Assembly: GCA_045601465.1 (NCBI GenBank) | Contig: JAZRZU010000025.1 | Span: forward strand, 1-9,837 | Source: RGIG3009 sp045601465 | Lineage (GTDB): Bacteria > Bacillota > Clostridia > Oscillospirales > Acutalibacteraceae | Reading direction: 5' to 3' | DNA: 9,837 nt | Part shown: piece by piece, positions 1 through 6,641 of the stretch | How positions within the stretch are numbered: the first letter of the stretch is position 1 | Layout: each line of letters opens with the position of its first letter | Notes under the pieces: model-generated | The model's database searches: none | What the model saw: the letters and a program-made list of their open reading frames with translations, nothing else | What the model was told of the DNA's origin: nothing | Translations under genes and position numbers: made by a program

Positions 1-114
1 GGTTTCACCCACTTAATACACACTTATCACCCATTTAGACTCCACTTGATATTAATTATACCAAATTTTTTCGAAAAATCAATAGGTTTTTCTATATTTC
101 TATGAATTTTTGCA

Positions 115-150
115 TAAAAAAATGAGCCTCCCAAAGGAAGCTCATTTTTG
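115..150 (-). terminator. Intrinsic terminator of the PfoR-like gene
   Basis: Read on the minus strand, TGAGCTTCC and GGAGGCTCA pair around a TTTG loop with one internal mismatch. A run of T residues follows (the complement of the A-run at 115-122). It lies about 20 nt past the stop codon of the membrane protein gene, which fits a Rho-independent terminator. The flanking A and T runs could let it work in both directions. Confidence 0.85.
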
Positions 151-168
151 GCTTTAAATCTATGTTTT

Positions 169-1284
169 TTACAGTTTGAGGTCGCCTTCTTTGATCCAAC
201 CGATCTTGCGAAGCGGCAGGCTCAACAACCATGTCAATAACGCCGGTAAAACGATTGCGATCAATACCAAACCAACCCAGTCAAACCAAGTAACGGCTGT
301 TTTTGTCCCGGCAGCTACGTTGTTAAACCAACCGGTAATCACACCAATCGGACCAACCAAACCGCAAGTACCCATCCCGGACGAAACCGCTGCGCCGTTC
401 ATTTCCAAGTGGAATAAACAAGTGGCAATAGGACCGGTGATCGCCGATGCCAACGTAGGGGGAATCCAGATACGGGGATTGCGCACAATGTTACCCATCT
501 GCAACATACTCGTACCAAGCCCTTGTGCTACCAATCCGCCTACTTTATTTTCCCGATAGCTCATTACCGCAAAACCAACCATCTGTGCGCAACAGCCGGC
601 AACCGCCGCACCGCCCGCCAGACCGGTCAATCCAAAGGCCGCACAAATAGCAGCACTACTAATGGGGAGTGTTAATGCGATACCGATAATAACCGACACA
701 ATAATGCCCATCAATAACGGTTGCAATTCCGTTGCCCACATAATAAACGTACCGATCGCCGTTGAAGCAGCGCCAATGGGTTCCGAAATCAAAGCGGATA
801 CGCCAACACCGCTGAGAATGGTCACAATCGGTGTCACCAAAATATCCACCGGTGTTTCTTTGCTAACCACCTTGCCGAGCTCAGCGGCGGCAATCGCCAC
901 AAAAAATACCGCTAAGGGGCCACCGGCACCGCCCATCGCATTGGTGGCAAAACCAACCGGAATGAGCGAAAACAAAATTAACGGCGGTGCATTCAGTGCA
1001 CGACCGATCGCAACTGCCATGCCCGGTCCTACCATTAACGAACACAGACCGCCGATCGTAAAGCTGACCATTTCGCCGCCAATTTTGATGTTAAAAAAGG
1101 CTTCTTGCAAAAAACCAATGCCCACATGCTTGCCCAGGGTATCCAATATGGTGCCCACGAGCAACGTACAGAATAACCCTTGCGCCATCGCACCCATAGC
1201 ATCAATGAAATACCGCTTTGCGGAGAAAACGATATCCTTGCGCTTCAAAAAAGCAGCAAGCCGACTTATTTTTTTCTCACTCAA
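169..1284 (-). CDS. PTS_EIIC_2 / PfoR-like polytopic membrane protein
   Basis: A 371-residue, very hydrophobic protein with roughly nine or ten membrane segments and a short basic cytoplasmic N-terminus. Gly/Ala-rich segments such as NAMGGAGGPLAVFF (about residues 115-128) and the following SKETPVDILVTP stretch resemble the PTS_EIIC_2 family. That family includes the C. perfringens PfoR protein and stand-alone PTS IIC-like permeases. By family it would be an inner-membrane sugar or polyol permease-like protein, but no IIA, IIB or catabolic gene is adjacent, so substrate and phosphotransfer partner are unknown. The start is a TTG at 1284: AAGGAGGT ends 7 nt upstream of it, and the upstream in-frame ATG at 1344 lies inside the -35 box of the gene's own promoter. 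It is transcribed alone, divergently from the tRNA-Pro gene. The alternative naming as a 'toxin regulator' rests only on the PfoR precedent. Confidence 0.82.
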   Translation of the reverse strand: MSEKKISRLAAFLKRKDIVFSAKRYFIDAMGAMAQGLFCTLLVGTILDTLGKHVGIGFLQEAFFNIKIGGEMVSFTIGGLCSLMVGPGMAVAIGRALNAPPLILFSLIPVGFATNAMGGAGGPLAVFFVAIAAAELGKVVSKETPVDILVTPIVTILSGVGVSALISEPIGAASTAIGTFIMWATELQPLLMGIIVSVIIGIALTLPISSAAICAAFGLTGLAGGAAVAGCCAQMVGFAVMSYRENKVGGLVAQGLGTSMLQMGNIVRNPRIWIPPTLASAITGPIATCLFHLEMNGAAVSSGMGTCGLVGPIGVITGWFNNVAAGTKTAVTWFDWVGLVLIAIVLPALLTWLLSLPLRKIGWIKEGDLKL

Positions 1285-1291
1285 ATGAAAA

Positions 1292-1300
1292 ACCTCCTTA
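1292..1300 (-). promoter_or_regulatory. Ribosome binding site that decides a TTG start
   Basis: The minus strand reads TAAGGAGGT, a near-perfect anti-Shine-Dalgarno match, with 7 nt before TTG at 1284. No ATG lies at suitable spacing, so the TTG is the best initiation codon. Confidence 0.85.
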
Positions 1301-1315
1301 CAGGATAATACGACC

Positions 1316-1344
1316 ATTATATACCCATCGACAAAATTATGCAA
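1316..1344 (-). promoter_or_regulatory. Sigma-A-type promoter of the PfoR-like gene
   Basis: On the minus strand, TTGCAT (1339-1344), a 17-nt spacer and TATAAT (1316-1321) form a good housekeeping promoter. Transcription would start near 1309, giving a leader of about 25 nt ahead of the TTG start. Confidence 0.75.
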
Positions 1345-1374
1345 GGATATTCACAAAAAACTCCGCAACCTTTC

Positions 1375-1403
1375 TTGACACTATAAAAAGCGTATAGTAT
1401 AAT
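1375..1403 (+). promoter_or_regulatory. Consensus promoter of tRNA-Pro(TGG)
   Basis: TTGACA (1375-1380), exactly 17 nt, then TATAAT (1398-1403). Both hexamers match the vegetative consensus fully, as expected for a highly expressed stable RNA gene. The tRNA begins about 20 nt after the -10 box. Confidence 0.92.
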
Positions 1404-1422
1404 AACACAAGACTCAAAAAAT

Positions 1423-1498
1423 CGGGGTGTGGCGCAGTTGGTAGCGCGCGACATTTGGGATGTCGATGCCGCAGGTTCGAACCCTGTCACTCCGACCA
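1423..1498 (+). tRNA. tRNA-Pro (anticodon TGG)
   Basis: The 76-nt sequence folds into a full cloverleaf. Acceptor stem CGGGGTG pairs with CACTCCG (one G-T pair). The D-arm region contains AGTTGGTA. The anticodon stem CGACA/TGTCG closes the 7-nt loop TTTGGGA, which gives anticodon TGG (proline). The T-arm has GGTTCGAACC. The 3' ACCA is encoded in the DNA. It has its own promoter and terminator and stands alone, not in a tRNA cluster. A second proline isoacceptor (CGG) is encoded on the other strand at the far end of the window. Confidence 0.97.
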
Positions 1499-1499
1499 A

Positions 1500-1535
1500 G
1501 AAAGCACTTACGGCATTGGCCGTGGGTGCTTTTTG
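1500..1535 (+). terminator. Terminator of tRNA-Pro(TGG)
   Basis: A two-part stem, AAAGCAC...GTGCTTT outside and ACGGC/GCCGT inside with an ATTG loop, is followed by a short T-run. It begins immediately after the encoded CCA. Confidence 0.85.
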
Positions 1536-1544
1536 CATTGAAAC

Positions 1545-1558
1545 AGTGACAGGGTTCG
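1545..1558 (-). repeat. Inverted copy of the tRNA-Pro(TGG) T-arm/acceptor segment
   Basis: AGTGACAGGGTTCG is the exact reverse complement of bases 1478-1491 inside tRNA-Pro(TGG), covering the T-loop end, T-stem and start of the acceptor 3' strand. It sits just past the tRNA terminator, so tRNA tail, terminator and inverted tail form a palindromic unit. It is either a relic of a convergent tRNA copy or a sequence able to pair with the tRNA 3' half in read-through RNA. Confidence 0.7.
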
Positions 1559-1560
1559 TA

Positions 1561-1601
1561 CGGGCGTTAAGAAAACATGCCGGTGGCATGTTTTTAGCCC
1601 G
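1561..1601 (+). terminator. Strong hairpin, terminator-like
   Basis: AAAACATGCC (1572-1581) pairs with GGCATGTTTT (1585-1594) around the loop GGT. An outer CGGGC (1561-1565) pairs with GCCCG (1597-1601). The 3' arm ends in five T residues, so it could act as a second terminator behind the tRNA gene. It does not follow a visible coding region. Confidence 0.5.
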
Positions 1602-1672
1602 ATGCGTTGTACCGCCCTAATGGTCTGTACCGAAACTCGCAGACGAGAAGAAATGACCGCACTGTACAGAGA
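1602..1672. other. Gene-free structured stretch with nested inverted repeats
   Basis: I see no gene here. GGTCTGTAC (1622-1630) can pair with GTACAGAGACC (1664-1674) with a 2-nt bulge, and it encloses the small hairpin CTCG-CAGA-CGAG (1636-1647). TGTACCG occurs at 1608-1614, 1626-1632 and again at 1726-1732. The stretch does not resemble the body of a tRNA, although the sequence immediately after it is a tRNA 3' end. It may be remnant DNA from rearrangement at a tRNA locus or an unrecognised structured RNA. Confidence 0.4.
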
Positions 1673-1724
1673 CCTGTCATCTCGACCAAAACAGAGGTAG
1701 GCAAAATGCCTGCCTCTGTTTTTT
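1673..1724 (+). repeat. Relic tRNA-Pro(CGG) 3' end plus terminator (inverted repeat copy 1)
   Basis: These 52 bases are identical to the reverse complement of 9244-9295. They contain the last 16 nt of tRNA-Pro(CGG), ending in CGACCA, followed by its terminator hairpin (ACAGAGGTAGGC paired with GCCTGCCTCTGT, then eight T residues). The rest of the tRNA is absent upstream, so this is a tRNA fragment and not a gene. The hairpin is still a complete intrinsic terminator. Confidence 0.9.
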
Positions 1725-1738
1725 TTGTACCGTAACGA

Positions 1739-1756
1739 GAGATGACAGGATTTGAA
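1739..1756 (-). repeat. tRNA-Pro(CGG) T-arm fragment, direct repeat of 9285-9302
   Basis: GAGATGACAGGATTTGAA matches all 18 bases of 9285-9302 in the same orientation; that site is the T-arm and acceptor 3' strand of tRNA-Pro(CGG). Its location past the terminator makes 1673-1756 a palindrome-like pair of convergent tRNA tails. A direct repeat of a tRNA 3' segment also has the look of an att core, but no integrase gene lies between the copies. Confidence 0.8.
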
Positions 1757-1802
1757 AGGCCGTAACCATGGGATTCCCTCACAATGAAATATTTCCTTTT
1801 CT

Positions 1803-1831
1803 GTATATTGTTGTAAATTCCGGGAAAAGTA
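1803..1831 (+). promoter_or_regulatory. Possible promoter of the Mn-catalase gene (sporulation-sigma-like)
   Basis: No convincing sigma-A promoter is present between 1757 and 1850. GTATA (1803-1807), 14 nt, then GGGAAAAGTA (1822-1831) resembles forespore sigma-F/sigma-G promoters, which have a GYATA-type -35 and a -10 beginning GG with A-rich bases. One consensus position is off and the spacing is slightly short. This is a weak assignment from sequence alone. Confidence 0.3.
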
Positions 1832-1859
1832 ATTGTATCAACTATACGGAGGTAATAAA

Positions 1860-2525
1860 ATGTTCAAACACGAAAAAATGCTTTTTCATCCCGTGGCAGT
1901 TGAAAAACCGAATCCGCAGTATGCAGCACTTTTACAAGAACAGCTCGGCGGTGGGAACGGCGAGCTGAAAGCGGCCATGCAATATATGTCCCAAAGCTTC
2001 CGCATCAAGGACGCTGAAATAAAAGATTTATTCTTGGATATTGCCGCAGAAGAACTGGGGCACATGGAAATGGTTGCACAAACGATCAATCTGTTGAATG
2101 GTCACGACGTTGATGCCTCAAAGGTCCCGTCGGGTGAAATTCAATCACATGTTATTCTCGGCCTCAATCCCGGTCTTATCAACGCATCCGGCTACTCTTG
2201 GACAGCCGATTACGTTACCGTCACCGGCGATTTGTGTGCAGATCTTTTAAGCAACATCGCTTCCGAACAACGCGCCAAAGTGGTATACGAATACCTGTAT
2301 CGCCAAATAGAAGATAAGAAAGTACGGGAAACAATCGATTTTCTTTTAAACCGTGAAGAAGCGCATAATCAAATGTTCCGTGATGCCTTTAACAAAGTTC
2401 AAAATTCAGGTTCAAACCGTGATTTCGGAACAACGCAAGCTGCAAAAATGTATTTTTCCATGTCAGATCCCGGTCCGAATGCTTTTGCTACCGGCAAAAC
2501 AGAACCTGTGTCGTTTGAAAAATAA
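1860..2525 (+). CDS. Manganese-containing catalase (CotJC-type)
   Basis: A 221-residue protein of the dimanganese catalase family, which converts hydrogen peroxide to water and oxygen inside the cell or in the spore coat. The ferritin-like helical bundle shows the expected ligands: E35 (GELKAAMQY), E65 and H68 (EELGHMEM), E136 (ASEQRAKVVYEYL) and H169 (REEAHNQMF). E136 and H169 are both offset by 12 from the Lactobacillus plantarum ligands E148 and H181. The start at 1860 is chosen because CGGAGG lies 7 nt upstream; the in-frame ATG at 1833 has no ribosome site. The length is close to CotJC (about 190 aa) and shorter than the roughly 270-aa stand-alone enzymes. No cotJA or cotJB is adjacent. 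It is a single gene with its own terminator, so a spore role is only suggested by family. Confidence 0.93.
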   Translation: MFKHEKMLFHPVAVEKPNPQYAALLQEQLGGGNGELKAAMQYMSQSFRIKDAEIKDLFLDIAAEELGHMEMVAQTINLLNGHDVDASKVPSGEIQSHVILGLNPGLINASGYSWTADYVTVTGDLCADLLSNIASEQRAKVVYEYLYRQIEDKKVRETIDFLLNREEAHNQMFRDAFNKVQNSGSNRDFGTTQAAKMYFSMSDPGPNAFATGKTEPVSFEK

Positions 2526-2527
2526 TC

Positions 2528-2566
2528 AACCGGCACCGTGCTTTTGAAAAGCACGGTGCCGGTTTT
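2528..2566 (+). terminator. Terminator after the Mn-catalase gene
   Basis: A perfect GC-rich stem (ACCGGCACCGTGCTTTT with AAAAGCACGGTGCCGGT) closes a very small loop and is followed by TTTTCT. It begins 3 nt after the catalase stop codon and separates it from the marR promoter. Confidence 0.93.
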
Positions 2567-2590
2567 CTGTCACAGCAAGCCGGAGTATTG

Positions 2591-2619
2591 TTGACATATC
2601 GCTTTATTTTGACTATAAT
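2591..2619 (+). promoter_or_regulatory. Consensus promoter of the marR-ABC operon
   Basis: TTGACA (2591-2596), 17 nt, then TATAAT (2614-2619), a full match to the housekeeping consensus. Transcription should start near 2626, inside the repeated GTTGC/GCAAC sites. A promoter this strong would need repression, which fits a MarR-type repressor gene directly downstream. Confidence 0.9.
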
Positions 2620-2620
2620 C

Positions 2621-2640
2621 GTTGCAAGAGCAACTGTTGC
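2621..2640 (+). promoter_or_regulatory. Probable MarR operator (three overlapping half-sites)
   Basis: GTTGC (2621-2625), AAGA, GCAAC (2630-2634), T, GTTGC (2636-2640) form two overlapping inverted repeats that share the middle half-site. They cover the predicted transcription start of the operon. MarR dimers bind short imperfect palindromes at such positions, so autorepression is inferred. Confidence 0.55.
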
Positions 2641-2672
2641 GCTCGAAACAATTCGATTCTTTGAGGTGTACA

Positions 2673-3110
2673 ATGTCAAAATTCATGAAAATGCTGAATA
2701 ACATTAGTCGTTCGCAGGCTATTTACCGAAACAATAAAATTTTATCGGATGATCTGCAAAGCGGACATTACGCCTATATTTTGGCAATATGCCGCACTCC
2801 AGGCCGTTCTCAAGAGGATCTTGCCCGTGAACTTTGTGTTAACAAAAGTACCGTCGCAAGAAACATCAATTATCTGGAAGAAAATGGTTATGTTTTAAGA
2901 AATCCGCTACCGAATGACAAGCGACAGTTTTCGGTTTTCCCCACCCAAAAAGCACACAACATATTGCCTGAAATACGAGCTGTTTCAGCCGAGTGGATGG
3001 CACTTTTATCCGAGGGAATACCGCAAACCGAACTGGACATATTTGACACGGTGTTAAGCCGCATGCAGGAAAGGGCTCGAAAAATTATGGAGCAAGAGGT
3101 TGCCAAATGA
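2673..3110 (+). CDS. MarR-family transcriptional regulator
   Basis: A 145-residue winged helix-turn-helix protein. The HTH is seen as SQEDLARELCVNKSTVARNI (about residues 46-65), followed by the recognition-helix end NYLEENGYVLR and a wing carrying the typical D82-K83-R84. Flanking helices at both ends would form the dimer interface. MarR proteins usually repress neighbouring transporter genes and are released by small ligands. The start at 2673 follows GAGGTG 4 nt upstream; the longer frame opens inside the promoter region and was rejected. Its TGA stop overlaps the ATG of the next gene (ATGA), so it is translationally coupled to the ABC exporter and is its likely regulator. The ligand is unknown. 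Confidence 0.93.
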   Translation: MSKFMKMLNNISRSQAIYRNNKILSDDLQSGHYAYILAICRTPGRSQEDLARELCVNKSTVARNINYLEENGYVLRNPLPNDKRQFSVFPTQKAHNILPEIRAVSAEWMALLSEGIPQTELDIFDTVLSRMQERARKIMEQEVAK

Positions 3111-4828
3111 AGTGGATATTGACGTATTTAAAACCGTTAAAAGCAAGAATTTCGACCGGAATTGCGGTTAAAACGATTGCCACTCTTGCCGAACTGATCA
3201 TTCCGTTTTTGCTCAGCTACATACTTGAAAACGTAATCGTAACTAATAACGTAGGGAAAATCCTGTTTTTCGGGGTGCTTATGGCGATGTGTGCGGTAAT
3301 TGCCTGTTTGGGCAATATTGCGGCAAACCGAATGGCGGCAAAAACAACCATGCTTTTTTCAACCGGCATGAGGAGAGACCTGTTTTCAAAAACGCTGCAT
3401 CTTTGTGCAAAAAGTACCGACCGATTTACCATCCCCTCACTTGAAGCAAGAATCACTACCGATACGTATAATGTGCAGAACTTTATCGGCATGATTCAGC
3501 GAATGGGTATTCGTGCACCGATTCTTTTGCTTGGTGGAAGTATGATTACGTTGGTTATGGACAAAAAACTGGCGCTTGTTATGATCGCCACTCTTCCACT
3601 TATCTTTATTGCGGTGTACAGTGTTTCCCGTATGGGTGTGCCACTTTATTCCAAGGTTCAGCAATCGGTGGACGGCATGGTCAGGGTGGTCCGTGAAGAC
3701 GCACAAGGTATCCGTGTCATCAAAGCTCTCTCCAAAATAGATTACGAGAACGCACGTTATGACAAAGCCAATCGGACACTCAAACAAAACGAAACCAGAG
3801 CCGGCGTGATTATGGGGATTGTCAACCCGATTATGACGTTGCTTATGAATATCGGCATTGTTGCGGTTATTGCGGTTAGCGCCTATCTCGTATCACGCAA
3901 CCAATCCTCTGCCACAACAGTGCTTGCGTTTATGCAATATTTCACACTCGTCTCTATGGCCATGATGGCGCTTTCGAGGATGTTCGTTATGTACACCAAG
4001 TGCGCCGCTTCGGCAAAGCGTATTACTTCGGTCATGGAAGAGGTCAGCGAGCTTACCTTTTGCGAAGATGACGGTAAGGGAGACCCCACACTTCATATTT
4101 CGTTTGAAAACGTCTCCTTTTCCTATCTTGGAAAAAGTAACAACCTAACCGATATTTCCTTCTCGTTACGGCGGGGCGAAACGCTTGGCATCATCGGCGC
4201 TACGGGAAGTGGTAAATCCACCATCCTGCGTCTTCTCATGCGTTTTTATGACGCAACCGAGGGCATGATTCGTATTAACGGTAAAGATGTGCGTTCCTAT
4301 AAGCAAGAGGACCTTGCGGCGATGTTCGGAGTCGTCCTCCAAAACGATTTCCTATATGCCGATTCCATCGAGGAAAACATTCGATTCGGCCGTGATATCA
4401 CAAGTGAGGATATCGTAAAGGCGGCAAAGATCGCACAAGCGCATGATTTTATCACCTCTTTTTCCGACAGTTATGCGCACAGTATCTCGACAGGCGGAAC
4501 AAATCTTTCAGGAGGACAACGTCAACGAGTACTGATCTCTCGTGCACTTGCAGGAAATCCCGAGATTCTAATACTGGACGACTCGTCCTCGGCGCTTGAC
4601 TACAAAACCGATGCCAATTTACGCAAGGCTCTTGCAGAAACTCTGCCGAATTCAACTGTAATCACCGTAGCACAAAGAGTCAGTTCGGTCAAAAACTCCG
4701 ATCTTATCCTTGTCATTGAAGACGGTATGATTATCGGTTGCGGAAAACACGACGAGCTTATGAAAACTTGTGCCACATATAAGGAAATAAGCGACTCGCA
4801 GATGGGAGGTGCTTTCCTTGACGAATAA
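3107..4828 (+). CDS. Heterodimeric ABC exporter, subunit 1 (degenerate catalytic site)
   Basis: A 573-residue half-transporter with six membrane segments (about residues 15-295) fused to a nucleotide-binding domain. Walker A GATGSGKST is at 364-372, the Q-loop lies in VVLQND, and the signature LSGGQ is at 467-471. Walker B ILILDD ends at D492, where a catalytic Glu is expected, and the switch His is replaced by Q523 (VAQR). Asp/Gln at these places is the pattern of the non-hydrolysing site in heterodimeric multidrug exporters of the TM287/288, LmrCD and BmrCD type. It starts in the ATGA overlap with marR and ends 11 nt inside the next gene, so the two subunits are co-translated. It likely exports drugs, peptides or lipids across the inner membrane; the substrate cannot be read from the sequence. 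Confidence 0.94.
   Translation: MKWILTYLKPLKARISTGIAVKTIATLAELIIPFLLSYILENVIVTNNVGKILFFGVLMAMCAVIACLGNIAANRMAAKTTMLFSTGMRRDLFSKTLHLCAKSTDRFTIPSLEARITTDTYNVQNFIGMIQRMGIRAPILLLGGSMITLVMDKKLALVMIATLPLIFIAVYSVSRMGVPLYSKVQQSVDGMVRVVREDAQGIRVIKALSKIDYENARYDKANRTLKQNETRAGVIMGIVNPIMTLLMNIGIVAVIAVSAYLVSRNQSSATTVLAFMQYFTLVSMAMMALSRMFVMYTKCAASAKRITSVMEEVSELTFCEDDGKGDPTLHISFENVSFSYLGKSNNLTDISFSLRRGETLGIIGATGSGKSTILRLLMRFYDATEGMIRINGKDVRSYKQEDLAAMFGVVLQNDFLYADSIEENIRFGRDITSEDIVKAAKIAQAHDFITSFSDSYAHSISTGGTNLSGGQRQRVLISRALAGNPEILILDDSSSALDYKTDANLRKALAETLPNSTVITVAQRVSSVKNSDLILVIEDGMIIGCGKHDELMKTCATYKEISDSQMGGAFLDE
4804..4820 (+). promoter_or_regulatory. Ribosome binding site and TTG start of ABC subunit 2
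   Basis: GGGAGG (4804-4809) lies 8 nt before TTG at 4818. The upstream in-frame GTG at 4809 overlaps the Shine-Dalgarno bases themselves and is therefore an unlikely start. The site lies inside the end of subunit 1, which fits translational coupling and balanced subunit synthesis. Confidence 0.7.
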
Positions 4829-6608
4829 AAACACAAACCCCAAAAATAAAAAAGGCATTTTTCTCCGATTAAGTAAATACGTGTTGCAACAATGGCCCTT
4901 GTTTATTACCGCTTTGCTCCTGACACTCGGAGCCAATCAGCTCTCACTTTTAGGTCCAAAATATTCCGGTGCAGCGATTGATGCAATTGAAAAGGAAAGC
5001 GGCGTAAACTTTCCTGCGGTTTGGGAAAACATCCTGTTGATGCTGGGTTGTTATTTGATCTCAGCATTGTTGTCCTATATTCTGTCTGTGGTCATGATCC
5101 ATCTAAGCCAACGGATTATATATAAAATGCGCAAGCAAGTGTTTGAAAAGCTGACCGTATTACCCGTGAATTTTTTCGACACGCATGCTACCGGCGATAT
5201 CATCAGTCATTTATCATACGACATTGATACCATCAACAGTACCCTGTCCCACGATCTTGTGCAAATACTGACAAGTGTATATACCGTTGTCGGTTCCCTT
5301 ATCTTTATGTGGCGGATATCCCAACCGATGATCTTGATCTTCGCATTGACCGTTCCGGTATCGTTGTTGTTTACCCGCTACCGTTCTAAAAAAGTTCGTC
5401 CGCTATTCCGAAAACGTGCGAAAAAGTACGGCGAATTAAATGGTTTTGCCGAAGAAATGCTCACCGGATCCCGCACCATCTCGGCTTACGGAAGACAAGA
5501 TGTAATATCCGATCGCTTTAATGCCATCAATGATGAGGCAATGGATACGTTCTATAAAGCGGAATACAATGCTGCGCTGCTCTTCCCCACCATAAACCTT
5601 ATCAATAATCTTTCACTAACTCTTGTAGCCATTATGGGTGGAATACTGTATATGTATTCTCAAAACGGAACGATTCTTGCCACCTCCGCTTTTTTCATCA
5701 CACTGGGTGGCATTGCACAGTTCGTGCAGTATTCCAGAAAATTCGCAGGACCCATCAACGAATTCTCCAATATACTCCATGAAATTCAATCCGCCTTTTC
5801 TGCTGCAGAACGTGTTTTTGCCATTTTGGACGAAGAACCTGAAAAAGCCGATGCAGACGATGCAAAAAGTTTAAATAAGGTTAAAGGCGATGTTAGCCTT
5901 ACCGACGTAACCTTTGGCTATACACCGGATAAAATCATTTTGAAAAACGTATCTGTCAATGCCAAAAAAGGACAAACCGTAGCCATCGTCGGACCAACGG
6001 GTGCCGGCAAAACCACCATTATTAATCTGTTAATGCGTTTTTACGATCATCAAAGCGGTGAAATACGAATCGATGGTATCCCGTCTATCAATATCAAACG
6101 GACTGACTTGCGCCTTGCTTTCAACATGGTGCTCCAAGATACCTGGCTGTTTTGCGGCACAATATACGATAACATCGTGTACGGACGGGAAAATGCCACG
6201 CCCGAAGAAGTATACGCAGCCGCAAAAGCCGCAAAAATTGATTCCTATATCAAACATCTGCCTAACGGATACGATACGGTGCTTTCGGACGACGGTGTCA
6301 ATATCTCCAAAGGACAAAAACAGCTCATCACCATCGCCCGTGCTTTTCTTTCAAAAGCACCGATTCTCATTCTGGATGAAGCCACCTCAAACGTGGATTC
6401 TCGCACCGAAATACAAATACAAAATGCGATGACAGCGCTTATGGAGAATAAAACCTGCTTCATCATCGCCCATCGGCTTTCCACCATTCAGAATGCCGAT
6501 ACCATCTTAGTGGTGAAGGATGGCACGATTATTGAACAAGGCAATCACCAAGAACTCATACAACAAAATGGTTTTTATCACGCCTTGTACCACTCCCAAT
6601 TTCATTAA
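4818..6608 (+). CDS. Heterodimeric ABC exporter, subunit 2 (catalytic Walker B)
   Basis: A 596-residue half-transporter: a basic N-terminus, six membrane segments (about residues 25-330) and a nucleotide-binding domain. Walker A GPTGAGKTT is at 392-400, the Q-loop lies in MVLQDTW, and Walker B ILILDE has the catalytic E521. The D-loop is SNVD and the switch His is H552 (IAHR). Its signature reads NISKGQ (495-500) instead of LSGGQ. In a dimer, this altered signature would face the degenerate Walker B of subunit 1, while its intact Walker B faces the intact LSGGQ of subunit 1. That gives one active and one silent ATP site, as in known heterodimeric exporters. It begins with TTG overlapping subunit 1 by 11 nt and is the last gene of the marR operon. 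Confidence 0.94.
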   Translation: MTNKNTNPKNKKGIFLRLSKYVLQQWPLFITALLLTLGANQLSLLGPKYSGAAIDAIEKESGVNFPAVWENILLMLGCYLISALLSYILSVVMIHLSQRIIYKMRKQVFEKLTVLPVNFFDTHATGDIISHLSYDIDTINSTLSHDLVQILTSVYTVVGSLIFMWRISQPMILIFALTVPVSLLFTRYRSKKVRPLFRKRAKKYGELNGFAEEMLTGSRTISAYGRQDVISDRFNAINDEAMDTFYKAEYNAALLFPTINLINNLSLTLVAIMGGILYMYSQNGTILATSAFFITLGGIAQFVQYSRKFAGPINEFSNILHEIQSAFSAAERVFAILDEEPEKADADDAKSLNKVKGDVSLTDVTFGYTPDKIILKNVSVNAKKGQTVAIVGPTGAGKTTIINLLMRFYDHQSGEIRIDGIPSINIKRTDLRLAFNMVLQDTWLFCGTIYDNIVYGRENATPEEVYAAAKAAKIDSYIKHLPNGYDTVLSDDGVNISKGQKQLITIARAFLSKAPILILDEATSNVDSRTEIQIQNAMTALMENKTCFIIAHRLSTIQNADTILVVKDGTIIEQGNHQELIQQNGFYHALYHSQFH

Positions 6609-6641
6609 AATCAAGATTACCGGTAAAACGGCATCCTTGCG

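Noticed and set aside
1..114. Gene or regulatory site at the left edge
   Set aside because: The AT-rich DNA has no supported frame. The near-palindrome at 65-79 is simple A/T runs.
176..1288. Plus-strand frames of 127 and 208 codons
   Set aside because: They are antisense to the clearly coding PfoR-like membrane protein and have no family features or ribosome sites.
1285..1344. Longer N-terminus (ATG at 1344) for the PfoR-like protein
   Set aside because: The ATG overlaps the promoter -35 box and has no ribosome site. TTG at 1284 has a perfect one.
1429..1620. 63-codon plus-strand frame
   Set aside because: It runs through tRNA-Pro(TGG) and its terminator.
1611..1688. Complete tRNA gene ending at the CCA at 1688
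   Set aside because: Only the last 16 nt match a tRNA. No D-arm or anticodon arm can be formed upstream.
4809..4817. GTG at 4809 as the start of ABC subunit 2
   Set aside because: It overlaps the Shine-Dalgarno sequence, whereas TTG at 4818 is properly spaced from it.
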